Part shown: one piece after another, positions 27,795-38,642 of the stretch
Numbering within the stretch: the stretch's first letter is position 1
Layout: every line of letters starts with the position of its first letter
NCBI GenBank assembly: GCA_918797485.1
Contig: CAKKNE010000005.1
Span: 1,550,001 to 1,614,000 of the forward strand
DNA: 64,000 nucleotides
Direction of reading: 5' to 3'
Source: Pelagomonas calceolata
Lineage: Eukaryota > Sar > Pelagophyceae > Pelagomonadales > Pelagomonadaceae
Program-made: the position numbers and the translations under genes
The notes under the pieces: model-generated
The model's database searches: none
The model's input: the letters and a program-made list of their open reading frames with translations, nothing else
What the model was told of the DNA's origin: nothing

Positions 27795-29753
27795 ATGTCA
27801 AAACTCCTAGCGAAACGAAAAGCCAAGGACGCCACAGCCGTCGACCGCCGCATCCTCATCCTCGACCCGGAGAAGTGCAAGCCCAACTCGGCGGCCTATG
27901 CCTTCCTCAAGCAGTACGCTGGCAAGTGTGGGAAGACGTGCATCGAAGTCGAAGGTAAATTAGTCCGCATCTCGGAGGATTTATGTGCCGCGTGTTTAAC
28001 ACGAGCGAAGCATTGTCCTGGTGGTGCCGTGAGCATCGTGAAACTCCCCACCAATCTGAGCACCGACGTCACGCACCGCTATGGCGAGAACGCGTTCGCG
28101 CTGCACGGCCTGCCGTCGCCACGGCCGGGCGCGGTCCTCGGCTTGCTGGGCACGAACGGCATCGGCAAGAGCACCGCGGTGCACATTTTGTCGGGGCGCG
28201 TGAAGCCGAACCTGGGGGTCCTCACGGCGGCCCCGCCGGCCTGGGCGGACATCATCCAATACTACCGGGGGTCGGACCTGCAGAACTACTTCACCGCCTT
28301 GTGCGAGGATCGGCTGCGCGTGGTGGTGAAGCCCCAGCTCGAGCCGTCGCTCGCGCGCAAGTTCACGGGCCGGACGGTGGGCGCGTGCCTCGAGGAGAGC
28401 GACGAGCTGGGGAAGTGCCGCGAGATCATGGAGCTGCTCGACCTCGAGGCGGTGCGCGACCGCGAGGTGCAGGCCCTCTCGGGCGGCGAGCTGCAGCGCT
28501 TCGCGATCGCGCGGTGCCTCAACGTGGCGGCGGATGTGTACCTGTTCGACGAGCCCTCTAGCTTCCTCGACGTCAAGCAGCGCGTCGCGGCGGCGCAGGC
28601 CATTCGGAGCCTCGTCGACGGCGTCGACGCGGCGGCGCGGGCCGATTCGGTCCGGGCCGCGGACGAAGCGCGGCGGCGGGCAGGCGCGACATACGTCGTG
28701 GTGGTGGAGCACGACCTGACAGTTTTAGATAATGTGAGCGACGCAGTCTGCTGCCTGTACGGCGGCCCGGGGGCGTACGGCGTCGTCACGAAGCGGCAGG
28801 CGGCCGCGGCGGGCATCAACCAGTTCCTGGCGGGCTACATCGCGGCCGAGAACATGCGATTCCGCGCCGAGGCCCTGAGCTTCCAGGTGAGCGTCGAGCG
28901 CGACGACGACGGCGCGCGCGGCGTCGAGGCAGTTCACGCGCCGCAGACGCACCGCTACCCAGCCATGAGCCGGACGCTGACGGGGGAGAACTCGTCCTTC
29001 ACGCTCGACGTCGAGGCGGGCAGCTTCCGGGACGGCGAGGTCGTGGGCCTCATGGGCGAGAACGGCTGCGGCAAGTCGACGTTCATGTCGCTGCTCGCGG
29101 GCGTCGAGAGCGACGCGCCCGCCGGCGCGTCGCTCGCGCGGCTGGGCGTGGCCTACAAGCGCCAGCACGTTGGGCCGCGGTTCCGGAAATACCGGGGCTC
29201 GGTACAGGACTTTCTCGAGGCGCATGTGCAGCACGGGCTGGGTGACCGGCTGTTCCGCCTGCTCGTGATGAAGCCGCTGGGTCTGGAACGCATCGAGGAG
29301 CTACCCGTCCGAAGCCTGTCGGGCGGCGAGGTGCAGCGGCTCGCGATCGTGGTGTGCCTGGGCACGCCGGCGGGCGTGTACCTCGTGGACGAGCCGTCGG
29401 CGGGCCTGGACGTGGAGCAGCGCATCGTCTGCGCGAAGGTGATGAAGCGCTGGGTCGTGTCGCACCTCGGCAAGACCGCTTTTATCATCGAGCACGACTT
29501 CGTGATGGCGACAGCGCTCTACGACCGCGTCGTCGTCTACCGCGGCGCGCCGGGCGTGCGCTGCACGGCGGGCGCGCCGCTGGCGCCGGCCGAGGGTTTC
29601 AACGCGTTCCTCCGCAAGCTCGACGTGACGTTCCGACGCGACGCCGAGAATTTCCGGCCGCGCATCAACAAGCGCGGCTCGGTGCTAGACCGCGAGCAGA
29701 AGCAGGCCGGCGACTATTACAACCTCGACGATGGCGGCGGGGGGGGGGCGTGA
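27795..29753 (+). CDS. ABCE1: ABCE1/RLI1 ribosome-recycling ATPase with degenerate Fe-S domain
   Basis: Intronless, 652 residues. Two ABC ATPase cassettes are intact: Walker A GTNGIGKST (119-127) and GENGCGKST, signatures LSGGELQR and LSGGEVQR, Walker B VYLFDEPSSFLD and VYLVDEPSAGLD, switch His in VVVEHDL and FIIEHDF. The ABCE1-specific RGSDLQNYF and the C-terminal FRRDAENFRPRINK are present. ABCE1 splits ribosomes after termination (established). The N-terminal ferredoxin-like domain normally binds two 4Fe-4S clusters through eight Cys; here only C28, C64, C67 and C74 align, and the other four are replaced (around residues 33, 37, 41 and R70). A ~20-residue Ala/Arg insertion precedes the first switch His. 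The tail ends in poly-Gly. Confidence 0.95.
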   Translation: MSKLLAKRKAKDATAVDRRILILDPEKCKPNSAAYAFLKQYAGKCGKTCIEVEGKLVRISEDLCAACLTRAKHCPGGAVSIVKLPTNLSTDVTHRYGENAFALHGLPSPRPGAVLGLLGTNGIGKSTAVHILSGRVKPNLGVLTAAPPAWADIIQYYRGSDLQNYFTALCEDRLRVVVKPQLEPSLARKFTGRTVGACLEESDELGKCREIMELLDLEAVRDREVQALSGGELQRFAIARCLNVAADVYLFDEPSSFLDVKQRVAAAQAIRSLVDGVDAAARADSVRAADEARRRAGATYVVVVEHDLTVLDNVSDAVCCLYGGPGAYGVVTKRQAAAAGINQFLAGYIAAENMRFRAEALSFQVSVERDDDGARGVEAVHAPQTHRYPAMSRTLTGENSSFTLDVEAGSFRDGEVVGLMGENGCGKSTFMSLLAGVESDAPAGASLARLGVAYKRQHVGPRFRKYRGSVQDFLEAHVQHGLGDRLFRLLVMKPLGLERIEELPVRSLSGGEVQRLAIVVCLGTPAGVYLVDEPSAGLDVEQRIVCAKVMKRWVVSHLGKTAFIIEHDFVMATALYDRVVVYRGAPGVRCTAGAPLAPAEGFNAFLRKLDVTFRRDAENFRPRINKRGSVLDREQKQAGDYYNLDDGGGGGA

Positions 29754-30179
29754 CGTTATGTAATGCGATCAGAGGGTAAGCTGGTGTCTTTAGGGACTCG
29801 GCGGCACGTGCTCGCGGCACATCTCGCGGCTGCGCGTCCGAGAAGTTGCCTTTGCCACCGCAGGAGACCCGGGCCCCGCCAAACATGCCGAGGGGCCGAG
29901 ACTATTGTTGGGCTCTTGCACTGTAAACACGAGACAGGGGCTGTAATAACAAGGTATTACCACGAGCCCACGAGCCAACTACCCTTGGGTACGTGGCAAG
30001 GGTGCGCACGGCTCCCGCCCTGATGCGCATGAGATGCGTCTGGACCAAAGGGGGGGCTCAGTACCAAGCTAAATACGCCGCGCGGCGGACGACGGGGGGC
30101 AGGGGATACAATATATACGTGTCTACTGAGACTCTACTCTGCCAGAGAAGGCTATCTAGATAGCTATACGGTTTGGCCC
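29754..30179. other. Convergent intergenic region, ABCE1 and uS19
   Basis: No coding signal; a pair of inverted GGGGCTC/GTATTACC-like short strings only. Probably holds both 3' ends. Confidence 0.35.
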
Positions 30180-30635
30180 TTACTTCAGGGGGATAAAGCG
30201 CGAGGAGTTCGTCGAGCCGATGCCCGGTCGCCCGTGGCGCACGGGCTTGTACGTGATCGAGAATTCGCCGAGGTAATGGCCGACCATCTCGGGCTTGACC
30301 TCGATGCCGTTGAAGACCTTGCCGTTGTAGACGCCCACGACGCTGCCGATCATCTCGGGCACGACGACCATGTCTCTCAGGTGCGTCTTCACGGGCTCGG
30401 GCTTGTCCATGGGCCCGCAGGCCTTTTTCGCCCGGCGCAATCTGGCTACGAAGCGCTTGGGCTTTGCCTTGAGCCCGCGGTAGATGCGGCGGCGCGCGCG
30501 CGCGTGGATGAGCTGGGCGAACTCCTCGTGGTTCAGGTCGAGAAGCTTCTCGAGCTCGACGCCGCGGAACAGGAACTTGCGGAAGGTGCGCTTCTTGCGG
30601 AGCGCGGCCGCGCGCTCCATCTCGGCCTCGTCCAT
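30180..30635 (-). CDS. RPS15: Cytosolic small-subunit ribosomal protein uS19 (RPS15)
   Basis: Intronless, 151 residues, the normal eukaryotic length. Recognisable segments: [77 protein letters not shown], and the C-terminal tail [18 protein letters not shown], which reaches the decoding centre in known ribosomes. The eukaryotic N-terminal extension and the tail exclude an organellar bS19. It is the last gene of the GC-rich compartment. Confidence 0.97.
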   Translation of the reverse strand: MDEAEMERAAALRKKRTFRKFLFRGVELEKLLDLNHEEFAQLIHARARRRIYRGLKAKPKRFVARLRRAKKACGPMDKPEPVKTHLRDMVVVPEMIGSVVGVYNGKVFNGIEVKPEMVGHYLGEFSITYKPVRHGRPGIGSTNSSRFIPLK

Positions 30636-31313
30636 GGCAGCGGGGCTCGGTCCGCGCTAGACCTGCGCACACGGGGCGCGCGTCCCCCCCCGTCTTGGAT
30701 TTGATCCGCGTCCCTCGCGAGTGGGCAGCACACGGCGACAAGCTTGCTGACGACACACGGGGTCGCGTTTGCTTGTGTTCACGCGCGCACGCCTCGGCGC
30801 GCTCTCGCTCAAAAAAATAACCGCTTCCGCGAAGACGCCGCATCATACGCAACTATATGGCACAAAAAATAATCGCCTGCTCGCCGAGCTTACTCTAGGA
30901 TAGAGTTTTACAGGCGCATTTTGGCGACGGCACCTATAGAGCCTTACGTCCGTTTGAGACATCATGATTGGTTTTCGGACGGATTTATCTCGGACCATCG
31001 CACCGCAGCTGATTTTTCAGCGTGAGGCTGCCCGCACGGTACCAGAAATGCGCACAGCCCATTATTTTAGCATACGGAACCTGCCAGTGCGCCTCAGCAA
31101 AAATCATTTCCCGCCATTTGGTCGGTGTGGCTGTACGCGCATCATGATTGCGCCAAAACCTGCCAGCGTCGACTATTGCGCTCGACCCCCCTATAAATTT
31201 CGAAGTCTCCAAGGAGTCTTAAGCGTCGCAGGCTAATTCAATGATTCATTCTAATTAGAGCTAAGGAAAGGTAAGGAAGGATCTTACTCCAAAGAATAAT
31301 AAATAACTAAATA

Positions 31314-31314
<1 letters not shown>

Positions 31315-31352
<38 letters not shown>
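31315..31352. repeat. AAAT tetranucleotide microsatellite
   Basis: Nine to ten uninterrupted AAAT units, preceded by AAATAT. A second array of the same unit is at 31826-31872. Confidence 0.95.
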
Positions 31353-31825
31353 GCTAGGATGTGGGGCACATCAACGTATTTAGCGGCCTAGTCACGGTGT
31401 TCTAAGAGGCACCATGTGCCTGAGAAATTTTCTCAACGCTGGCTTCCAGCACCATAGGGTCTATTATGGCACCAAACACAACCCAGGTTATTCCTGGGCT
31501 GCCCCTTGGGCTGGGACACCTCCGTGAGTGTACCAAATTCTAACGCGAGGCTAGAAGCCAGCTAGCAGTTACCCTGGTTACTGTACTAGCCTTAGGCTCC
31601 CCTCGGATTCTCCGGCCAACCACAAAGCCAAATTGGCTGTGGTTTGCGTCGGCCCTCAGATTTATTTAGCCCGCCCTCCCTCCCTGTTTGATGGGGCCCG
31701 GGGAGATCTCCTACCTGTCCCCGGGGTTGGTTGGCCCGATGGGCGGCAACTGAGCAAAGAGTAAATTCCCAACTATTAGTCTGCTGCTACTCCACTAGCC
31801 ACTAAGGAAACTAGGGTAAGCTGAA

Positions 31826-31827
31826 TA

Positions 31828-31870
<43 letters not shown>

Positions 31871-31872
31871 AT
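31826..31872. repeat. AAAT tetranucleotide microsatellite, second array
   Basis: About eleven AAAT units preceded by GAATAT, nearly the same leader as the first array, followed by an ATCATGATGATCAT palindrome. Confidence 0.95.
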
Positions 31873-31896
31873 CATGATGATCATTATGATAAATTA

Positions 31897-32010
31897 AGGA
31901 AGACCTTAAAAAAAGGAACACTGGCAAGCTCCTAAGAGCCTTCTCCCTGCTCGGTCAGGATGCCCAACCGGAGCTTCGAAATAGCAATAAGATAACGGCC
32001 CGGGTACAAC
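31897..32010. repeat. Copy of the ~90-bp dispersed repeat
   Basis: Matches 24971-25075 and 53241-53335 (GGAAGACC, AAGCTCCTAAGAGCCTTCTC, GGTCAGGATGCCCAACCGG, AGCTTCGAAA). It carries an extra CTGGCA inside CACTGGCA at 31919-31926. Confidence 0.8.
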
Positions 32011-32746
32011 GAATTTTCAATCTCCCGGGGTAACTTGTCCCCCATGACCAGCCGACAACGGTACTAATTAACCGGTTTCCGGCCTCGGGGACGGGTAGTA
32101 CTATTTTATTAAGGAAGCACACTCCGAGTCTTTCTCGCCGATTCAGAGTTCTAGGCGTTTCGTGGGGGGGGGGGCTACGAACGCATGCTAGACTGTTACA
32201 CGGGCAGCCGCAGCCGTTCTGCGATATTCCGCTGCGAGGCCCCAAGAGTTTTTTTAGCACAGTCCCTGGGCCAGGCCGATCGTGCCCCGGCGAGTCGGGG
32301 TTGTAGCAGCAATCCTTGGATTTACTAGCTGCACGTAGAGGCTGCACTAAGAATAGATTCAGTCATAAACTTGTAGATTGGTTTCCAACAAGCTGCCGCA
32401 CCTTCAAATTACGATGATAATCATAATGATGCACTAGAAAACTCCACAGTAAGTGTGTGTGTGCGGTATAAGCATGAGTCGATTTCCATGTTACAAAATC
32501 CTTGCTTTGAATTGATTTAAGCTACATATGCATTCGTCTGCACTTAAATTTCCAAGTGTCCAGTACCCGGAATGCAAATGCAGTCCAATAGCTCGCCTCT
32601 TGTAGGATCATATGTGTGAGTGAGCGCACGCCAAGTCATGATGAATTCATAAATTTAACACGAACACTATCTTCGTGTAAGAGCCCACTGGAAAAGTTAC
32701 CTATAAGATATCTGAACGCTCCAAATGAATCGTTGGATTGCCCTGG

Positions 32747-34849
32747 CTAAGTGCCTGCTGCATGCATGTTCGAAAAAACGCGGCATTCCCACGTTTTGAT
32801 ATCAAAAAATATATATTGGTTATTAGAGAAATTGAGTCCATCTGCAGAAGAACTGCGCTTGAACCTATTATATACGAAGTCTGTGTGACTTTGATTATTA
32901 AATGTATTGCCAGAGTTTCAAATCCTGATGATACTGCCATTCTCGATTGTACCTATGACATCCATATCAAGAAAGTCTGCACATGGTGGTCGGTCTCACA
33001 GCTCTTGTGCAGCATAAGCCTGAAGAACCTATTCGAGACCCATTTTGTTTATTTACTCGTCGTAAGTTACTCACATCCTTGGGCATGGCATAAAATATGT
33101 AAAATAGTGTTTCTAGTTGAAACTTGGACAAATGTGACCTATGTTGCATAATGACTCACGAAAGACGGTGCTGTAAGTAAGGCTAAACACAACTTGTTTT
33201 GGCTCAGGTATTGCGTTTTTAGTGGAGGCGGTTGCATGTAGTAACACAGCGGAAGGGAGAATTGAGGTTCTCGTGTAATAGGTGCTTCCGCCCAGGGTGA
33301 TGCAAAAGTTGAATACAAACACTCAGAGGAGTTTAAGTTAAGTCCAAGTGTGGTTAGGTCGGAGCCGAGAGCGAGTGTATTTAGATCTGCGTTTGTCATG
33401 CGGATGACATCAAGCAAGCCAAGCAAACCATATTTGGTTTGATTCTCCGCATCAGCATTGCCTTTAATGTTTATGAGCGCCAATAATCAGAAGATAGTAT
33501 ACTGGCACCTTTAATTGTTGATGTTAGTCGAACACGAGTTGCTCTCGAAGCTAATCCGACATCAACCACACGAGATGCACGATTAGGCTCTGGCTTATTA
33601 CTATGTCCACGCATATCACAATGCCCTCGATCATTTAAGGAGTCTGGCGATAGTGCTGCTAATCCTGATGCATGACGATCAAAAGCGGCAGTGGATAGAC
33701 TGCAACTTGATGATACCTAGGTAATGCTTTTCACATCAAGCGTGCGAACATGAACTCACCGCACCCCGCGACGCTGATGGTTCATGCGTGTCTACATTTA
33801 CTTGCAAATGAGATGATGTCAACAGTCAAACAAAGGACAAGGATCTCACGGTAATTTCGCGCTTTTTTTGTCAAATCAACATCAATTGCATTTCCCGCCA
33901 TCAGACCAGTGACCAGTGCGCCTTGATTTAAGCTCTCGGGGCAACCTGAATTGGAGTTGATCTTCAGGTGAGTTGTTGTACGCTACACAACGCAGAGAAC
34001 TGCATTCTTCGAGTACTGTACTATGGGGGGCCTGCGCGCTGTCATTCAGTTTTGTGGCAAAACTCTGGCTCTGCTGAATGCGCTAATTGTCTTGATGCGT
34101 CCATCTTCATGATCTTGACGTAGTGCGACCACTTGGCTACCCGGCAATGCTGGGAAGTCTTCTGACTGTATTGCAAAGTTTGAATTGCTATCTTGGCCGT
34201 AGTTGAGTGATGTTGGATGTGTTGACAGTCGCTTCTCTGGAGGATTGTCACTATGAAGAACTTCTGATGTTAGTTGATGTATTTCTGCCGACGTAAGTGC
34301 GTCCATTGGTGTTGGGTCCTTACCAATAGTCATTGTATTGTCATTGCAGGGCAGGCTGCTGACCCCAGGCATATCCTCCTCCAGTCTAATGGAAAAGCAT
34401 GTGTTGCTAGTGTAATGAAGAGCATACACTGAATAGGTACGGTTCGCGTGAGGTACAATGTGGTAGCGAGACATGACTGGGTTTAAGTTGTTACCATACT
34501 TAGAAGTTAACTGACGACACAGGGATGGGACCCGGCGAGTGCTGGGAAATCGGACATATCAAATGGTACTCTGCGAGTCTCTCGGTTTGGCGGAATATGT
34601 GCAATATGCCCCCCAGACACCAAGGGTTGATTTGTGGTGTCAGCTAAAAAACGAGACTATAAGGGTTGAGACTTTAAATTACAACGCTTTTTTACTATTT
34701 GAGCTATCCAGTAAACTCTGACCAGTTTGAGATGGCTCATTTGAACCCGTAGATATCCCTCTACTTAACATCGCAAGCAGATCACTAGATGGAGCGAACC
34801 TGTTATACAATTGAGCTCTGAGATTGAGATCTATTGAGAATAATGACAT
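32747..34849 (-). CDS. CNOT2: CNOT2/NOT2 subunit of the CCR4-NOT complex, intron-rich
   Basis: Reassembled from about ten exons. The start MSLFSIDLNLRAQLYNRF (34849) leads to two NOT2 signature motifs, FDMSDFPALAGS (~34510) and FAIQSEDFPALPGSQ (~34160), then the NOT-box: KYGLLGLLDVIRM, ALGSDLTTLGLNLNS, FASPWAEAPI, FQLETLFYIFYAMPKD, VLQAYAAQEL-YNREWQYHQDLKLWF and QYIFFDIKTWECRVF. Well-supported introns include 33462-33508 (47 bp), one restoring NK-SHLSKF, one with GTGAGT restoring PKD-VLQ, and one restoring EL-YNREW. The LKLW-FKR junction needs a GC-AG intron of 46 bp. CNOT2 docks in the NOT module controlling mRNA deadenylation (established). The C-terminus (NMHAAGT) is shorter than animal CNOT2. 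Some 5' junctions are unresolved. Confidence 0.88.
33462..33508 (-). other. 47-bp intron of CNOT2, typical of this half
   Basis: GTGCCAG...ATTAAAG on the minus strand. Splicing joins TIKG to NADAENQTKYGLLG. Other introns in the same gene run 43-55 bp. Confidence 0.8.
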
Positions 34850-36057
34850 GGGGCAGTGCGGCGTCATAGAATTTTGCCCAGCGATCGCGTGCGTCGCGTG
34901 CGAGGAGAAATTACCTGTAGTTTTAAATATTTACTGGTTTGAAGCTGAAAATGATGACGGACCAGCAGTCCCTCCAGTAAATGGTGAAGAAGTTACTGCT
35001 CCGGCAGCTGAACCTAAGGCCTAGGTATCGGGGCAGTGACGCGGACGACACGTTATCTTGGAACTAGATGGTGCGGTAAGTACTTGGTCATCACGGTTGT
35101 AGTAGTATCTGGATGCATCGAATTCATCCTGAGAAGGCTGAGTAATTGAGTAATATTCTACGGGGAACCTGGTCGTCCTGCGACTGAATGTTGTCTTTGA
35201 AATAGGCCAATTGACGAGATCGCGCGTTCGACATGGAATATCGCCTCGCGGCTGATAGGGCCGCGGTGTAGAGAGAGACAGATAGATACCGCGTACAATG
35301 TCATAGTCGTACCGTGACAGACATGCGTAGTAACATACTCTAGAGTCCGAGTCTGGTACGAGCTGGCTGTCACCTGTAGCAAGCGAATGTCGTAGCGCGG
35401 TATAATGTAACAAGGGTCCTAGGCAACCTTGTGAGGGACTGCCCCAGTATCCGGCGTGAGTGTTGGGATAAAGCCTGGCAAACTTGAAGTTGGTCACTAG
35501 GATGGGAAGTAGCCTAGGCGGGTAATACAAGTACGGGTTGTGCTTGGATACGTCTCAGTTGAACCTTGGGATCCTACTAGACGTGTATTTCCATTGCAAC
35601 TAGCCACGGTAACTACGTACGTACGCCGACCAAATTATTACCTCCGAGTCCGAGTAGTCAGCCTGAGGCTATCGTCCCATACTCAGGCTCAGGCTAGTAC
35701 TATCTATACTAGTATACGATATACTAGTAAGGCCCGGGCTCGCTGGCAACGGCCCGGGAGTTTCCCCCGTGTGTAAGACGCGTAGAGGCCGAGGGTCGCC
35801 GGCACTAGCAGCCGCTGCAATATACACTACGAGGGAGTATCCTAGACTTTTTTCCGGGCCGAAAAATTCTGAAGACTGTTGGCGCTGACGTTTCCGTCAC
35901 TCAGTGACTGGCAGCGAGGCGTCGTCGTGGTTGCTGTGAAGAGCACGGTACCGTTTACCTGAAGGTCCACTATGTCAGATCTGAGCGGCCCAAAACTTAT
36001 TGTATGCTGCCCTATAGTTCTATAGCATTTTCGTTGGTTTTTCTTGCATACACTGGT
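34850..36057. other. Intergenic with one exact dispersed repeat
   Basis: A short plus frame (34824-35024, ending EEVTAPAAEPKA) could be an exon, but nothing supports it. Words GTCCGAGTC, CACTGGCA, ACTAGTA and GGCCCGGG are dense at 35340-35770. Holds the 102-bp repeat 35497-35598. Confidence 0.4.
35497..35598. repeat. 102-bp repeat, identical inverted copy at 46584-46685
   Basis: From CTAGGATGGGAAGTAGCC to TATTTCCATTGCA. I see no mismatch between this block and the reverse complement of 46584-46685. Confidence 0.9.
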
Positions 36058-37700
36058 TCAGTAGGACTGGTTTCGACGAAGTATGTCTTCGATGGAACCA
36101 AGAATCCGATTGAAGGTGGTTCGCTCCACGTATAGTAGCCTAATTGCATCATGAATCTTGGCAAGCGGGAGTTGCCCTAGCATGTGGTACGTACTTTAAT
36201 GTGCCATTTTTTTCCGTGGCCTTGACCGTCCCCTGGCGGGGTTTGCTAGCGAGAAGCGCGATTTCGCCAAAATAGTCACCAGTCTAATCAAAATATATGA
36301 TGAAATGGTGGAGAAAGCACACAGAAAACATGCGGTGAGCTGTGCGACCTCTTGCTGGTTTCCGTGAGGGTCCGCTTGGATGCAGGTTGCTGTACCCTGC
36401 TTGATTATGAAAAAGCTTGAACCTGTTGTATCATAAAAATCATCCTGGTCACGTTTCAAAGCTGACCAACGTCGCCTTGACGGCAAATTACATCGCCTTC
36501 TTCATAGGCTTCCTCCTGCATTGCATCCGCTAGTTTCGAGAATTCATGCTCCTTAAGCTCTTTGAAAATTTCAACCTAGCGCGTATATCACGAGTAAGCG
36601 CCGCCAGCATTTGGCTCTTGTGGGATGTAAGTACATTTTGTAGGAGACTCTTTATATGTAGGCGCTTTTCAATAGTTGTCTTCATGACAATCACTTTAAA
36701 TGCCTGTTTGCGGGGAATTGCTGGTAAAAGTTGATCTCGTTCACTGTGGGACATACTTTGCGTGGCAATGCATATAGTCTGGACTCAGTTGTCGCTCGGC
36801 AAGTTGCGGCCCTTGGCGTGTTATACATAATAGATAAATCACCAAAAGTCCCACCCGGATTGTAAGTATGGACCAATGTTTCGTGTTCTGACCCGTCTCT
36901 TCGCTCAAAACATGCCACACTGCCTTTATCAACCACGTAAAAATGGTCGCCATCTTCTCCTTGCGTGAAAGCGATTTCACCACGTTTAAGCACCACCTTT
37001 GACATTGCCTTCGTCACTAGTTCTCTTTGCTCCTGTTCGAGGTGACGAAACAGAAAATGTTCTCTAGGGATGGCAATGAATGTTGCACAAGTACTGCATG
37101 AACATGAAGCCAGACACAGGTATATTGCTGCAAGACCTGGAGGATTCGCAGTTTCGCATCCGGGGCCTTCTCGAATTCTGCTATTTCGTCTTGGTCATCC
37201 AGAGCGACCTCTGAGCAGACTGCTTTGCGTTTTTTGGCCCTTGCCAGCTTGATTGATGTTTCTAGAACTCGACTCTCGGAGTCTTCTTCTTGATCAAGGT
37301 CATCCTCATCGAACGAATCTTCTGGTTTTTTCAAAAGGTCGGCTCTGTTTGACACCTCACTACCGACCAATGTTTTCTCACAGACTTGATCAGGATACCT
37401 GCGTCTAAGATTCTGGCGCGCGGATGAGTTCTAATTGATTACTTTTTCTGTAAAAACTCAACAATAAAACCAATGGGATTATCCGGCTTTTCGATCAACA
37501 GTGACTCCACTTTGACGGCTCCAGTAAAGACTAATTGACAAATTAGGACGTACCAATCTGAATGAATAACTGGTTGATGGACTTGGATTGCAGATAATCA
37601 TTTAGCTCGGCTTGGTGCTGACAGCGACAGCCTTCTGAGAGAATTCGAATACTGCATTTACCTGCGCTGCTGATTCTGCAGTAAAGTTACAATCAGTCAT
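36058..37700 (-). CDS. cAMP-dependent protein kinase regulatory subunit (PKA-R), about 7-8 introns
   Basis: Start MTDCNFTAESAAQ (37700). The next exons give a complete RII-type docking/dimerisation helix pair (LNDYLQSKSINQLFIQI, then ESLLIEKPDNPIGFIVEFLQ), an acidic linker and an inhibitor site KKRKAVCSEV with Ala at the phospho-acceptor position (pseudosubstrate). Two cyclic-nucleotide domains follow: A (LKRGEIAFTQGEDGDHFYVV; FGDLSIMYNTPRAAT, with Asp in place of the usual cAMP-binding Glu) and B (EEGDVICRQGD; YFGEIALLASKPRQGTVKA). The C-terminus TTFNRILGSIEDILRRNQSY is canonical, with stop at 36058-36060. R subunits hold the catalytic subunit inactive until cAMP binds and often anchor in flagella (established). 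The junction before EHFLFRHLEQEQ is unresolved. Confidence 0.88.
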
Positions 37701-38642
37701 TTTGTATCAATTTAGTTACTCTACATTTATACCTACGGTACATATACCTAACTTGAAAACTTGAATAACTTGAAGCATGCACACTGGCAGGCATTGATTC
37801 ATTCAGTTGCCCTGGTCTCCTCTAAGGCCTAGTACAATGCCCACAGACTAGTTATTGGGAACTCGATTTGTCCTTTGCTCAGTTTAAGTTTTTGCCCATC
37901 ATGATGATAGCAAGCAAATTCAAGTTGAACTTGAACTTGAAACCCCGGGCCAATGCGGGAAATCTTACCCTAGCGCGCCGCGGCCCCCCGGGCCCGGGCC
38001 GGGCCGGGCCCGGCCTCGTAGGTTCCCCTCCCCCCTATCCACATACTAGCCTGAGCCTGCCAGTGAGTCACGGTCACGGTATCCGGGCCTACACTGGCAT
38101 TCAATCAACGTAATTATGACACACTCTCGTATTACATAGAGATGCACGAACTCAAATATAATATAATACACACGAACTCAAATTAACAACATGGATGAGC
38201 TACAAGCTCAATTAGATGCAGACGTTGCTGGCCCGGGACTTGAAGCCGGAGACGGGCCACTTTGGACGGGCACTTTGGAGGGCCGGGGGGCGTCACGGTG
38301 TCTTTCTTTGGCCCGGCCTGGGGGCTCCAAAATCACGCCCAGTGCGAGGAACTAAGTGCCAGTGGCGGCAAAAGGAAGGGTTCTAGCGGCGGGTCCGGGT
38401 TCGCGCTCAGGCGGCTGGCTCGCCGCCCTGCCCTGAGTCACGGTGCCAGTGCCAGTCACCGTAGTCTGTTCCTTCAAGTTCTAGTCCAACTTTTATCCCA
38501 ACGGGGGGCGTCTCTCACGAGGCTGCCTAGGACCCTCGCTACATTATACCACGCTACGACTGCTAAGTTGACCTTATATCCCGGATACAGACGCAGTATC
38601 CTTCTCGAGGTAGTAACTATATGAGATGTATTGACGCATGAG
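37701..38642. other. Intergenic, rich in hexamer words
   Basis: Contains AACTTGAA clusters (37750-37775; 37919-37941), a GGGCCCGGGCCGGGCC cluster (37985-38012), CACTGGCA and GTCACGGT words (38060-38095; 38430-38465). No gene seen. Confidence 0.45.

Larger units (their letters stand above)
30636..32746. other. Long non-coding stretch at the GC boundary, repeats
   Basis: GC-rich until ~30.9 kb, then AT-richer. Visible content: a block at 31165-31235 shared with 46995-47075 (CGTCGACTATTGCGCTCG; AATTTCGAAGTCTCCA), two AAAT arrays (31315-31352 and 31826-31872) bracketing ~470 bp of imperfect inverted repeats (CTGGCTTC at 31440s against GAAGCCAG at 31550s; AACCACAAAGCC against GGCTGTGGTT near 31620-31650), and a copy of the ~90-bp repeat (31897-32010). 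No gene found. Confidence 0.5.

Noticed and set aside
31315-31872. AAAT arrays as target duplications of a 470-bp insertion
   Set aside because: Microsatellites of the same unit can arise independently; the flanks beyond the arrays do not match well enough to show a duplication.
32738-33151. Plus-strand 137-codon frame
   Set aside because: It lies antisense to CNOT2 exons with clear conserved motifs, and its own sequence resembles no family.
35021-35530. Minus-strand 169-codon frame
   Set aside because: Contains dispersed repeat and hexamer-word DNA; no protein-like pattern.
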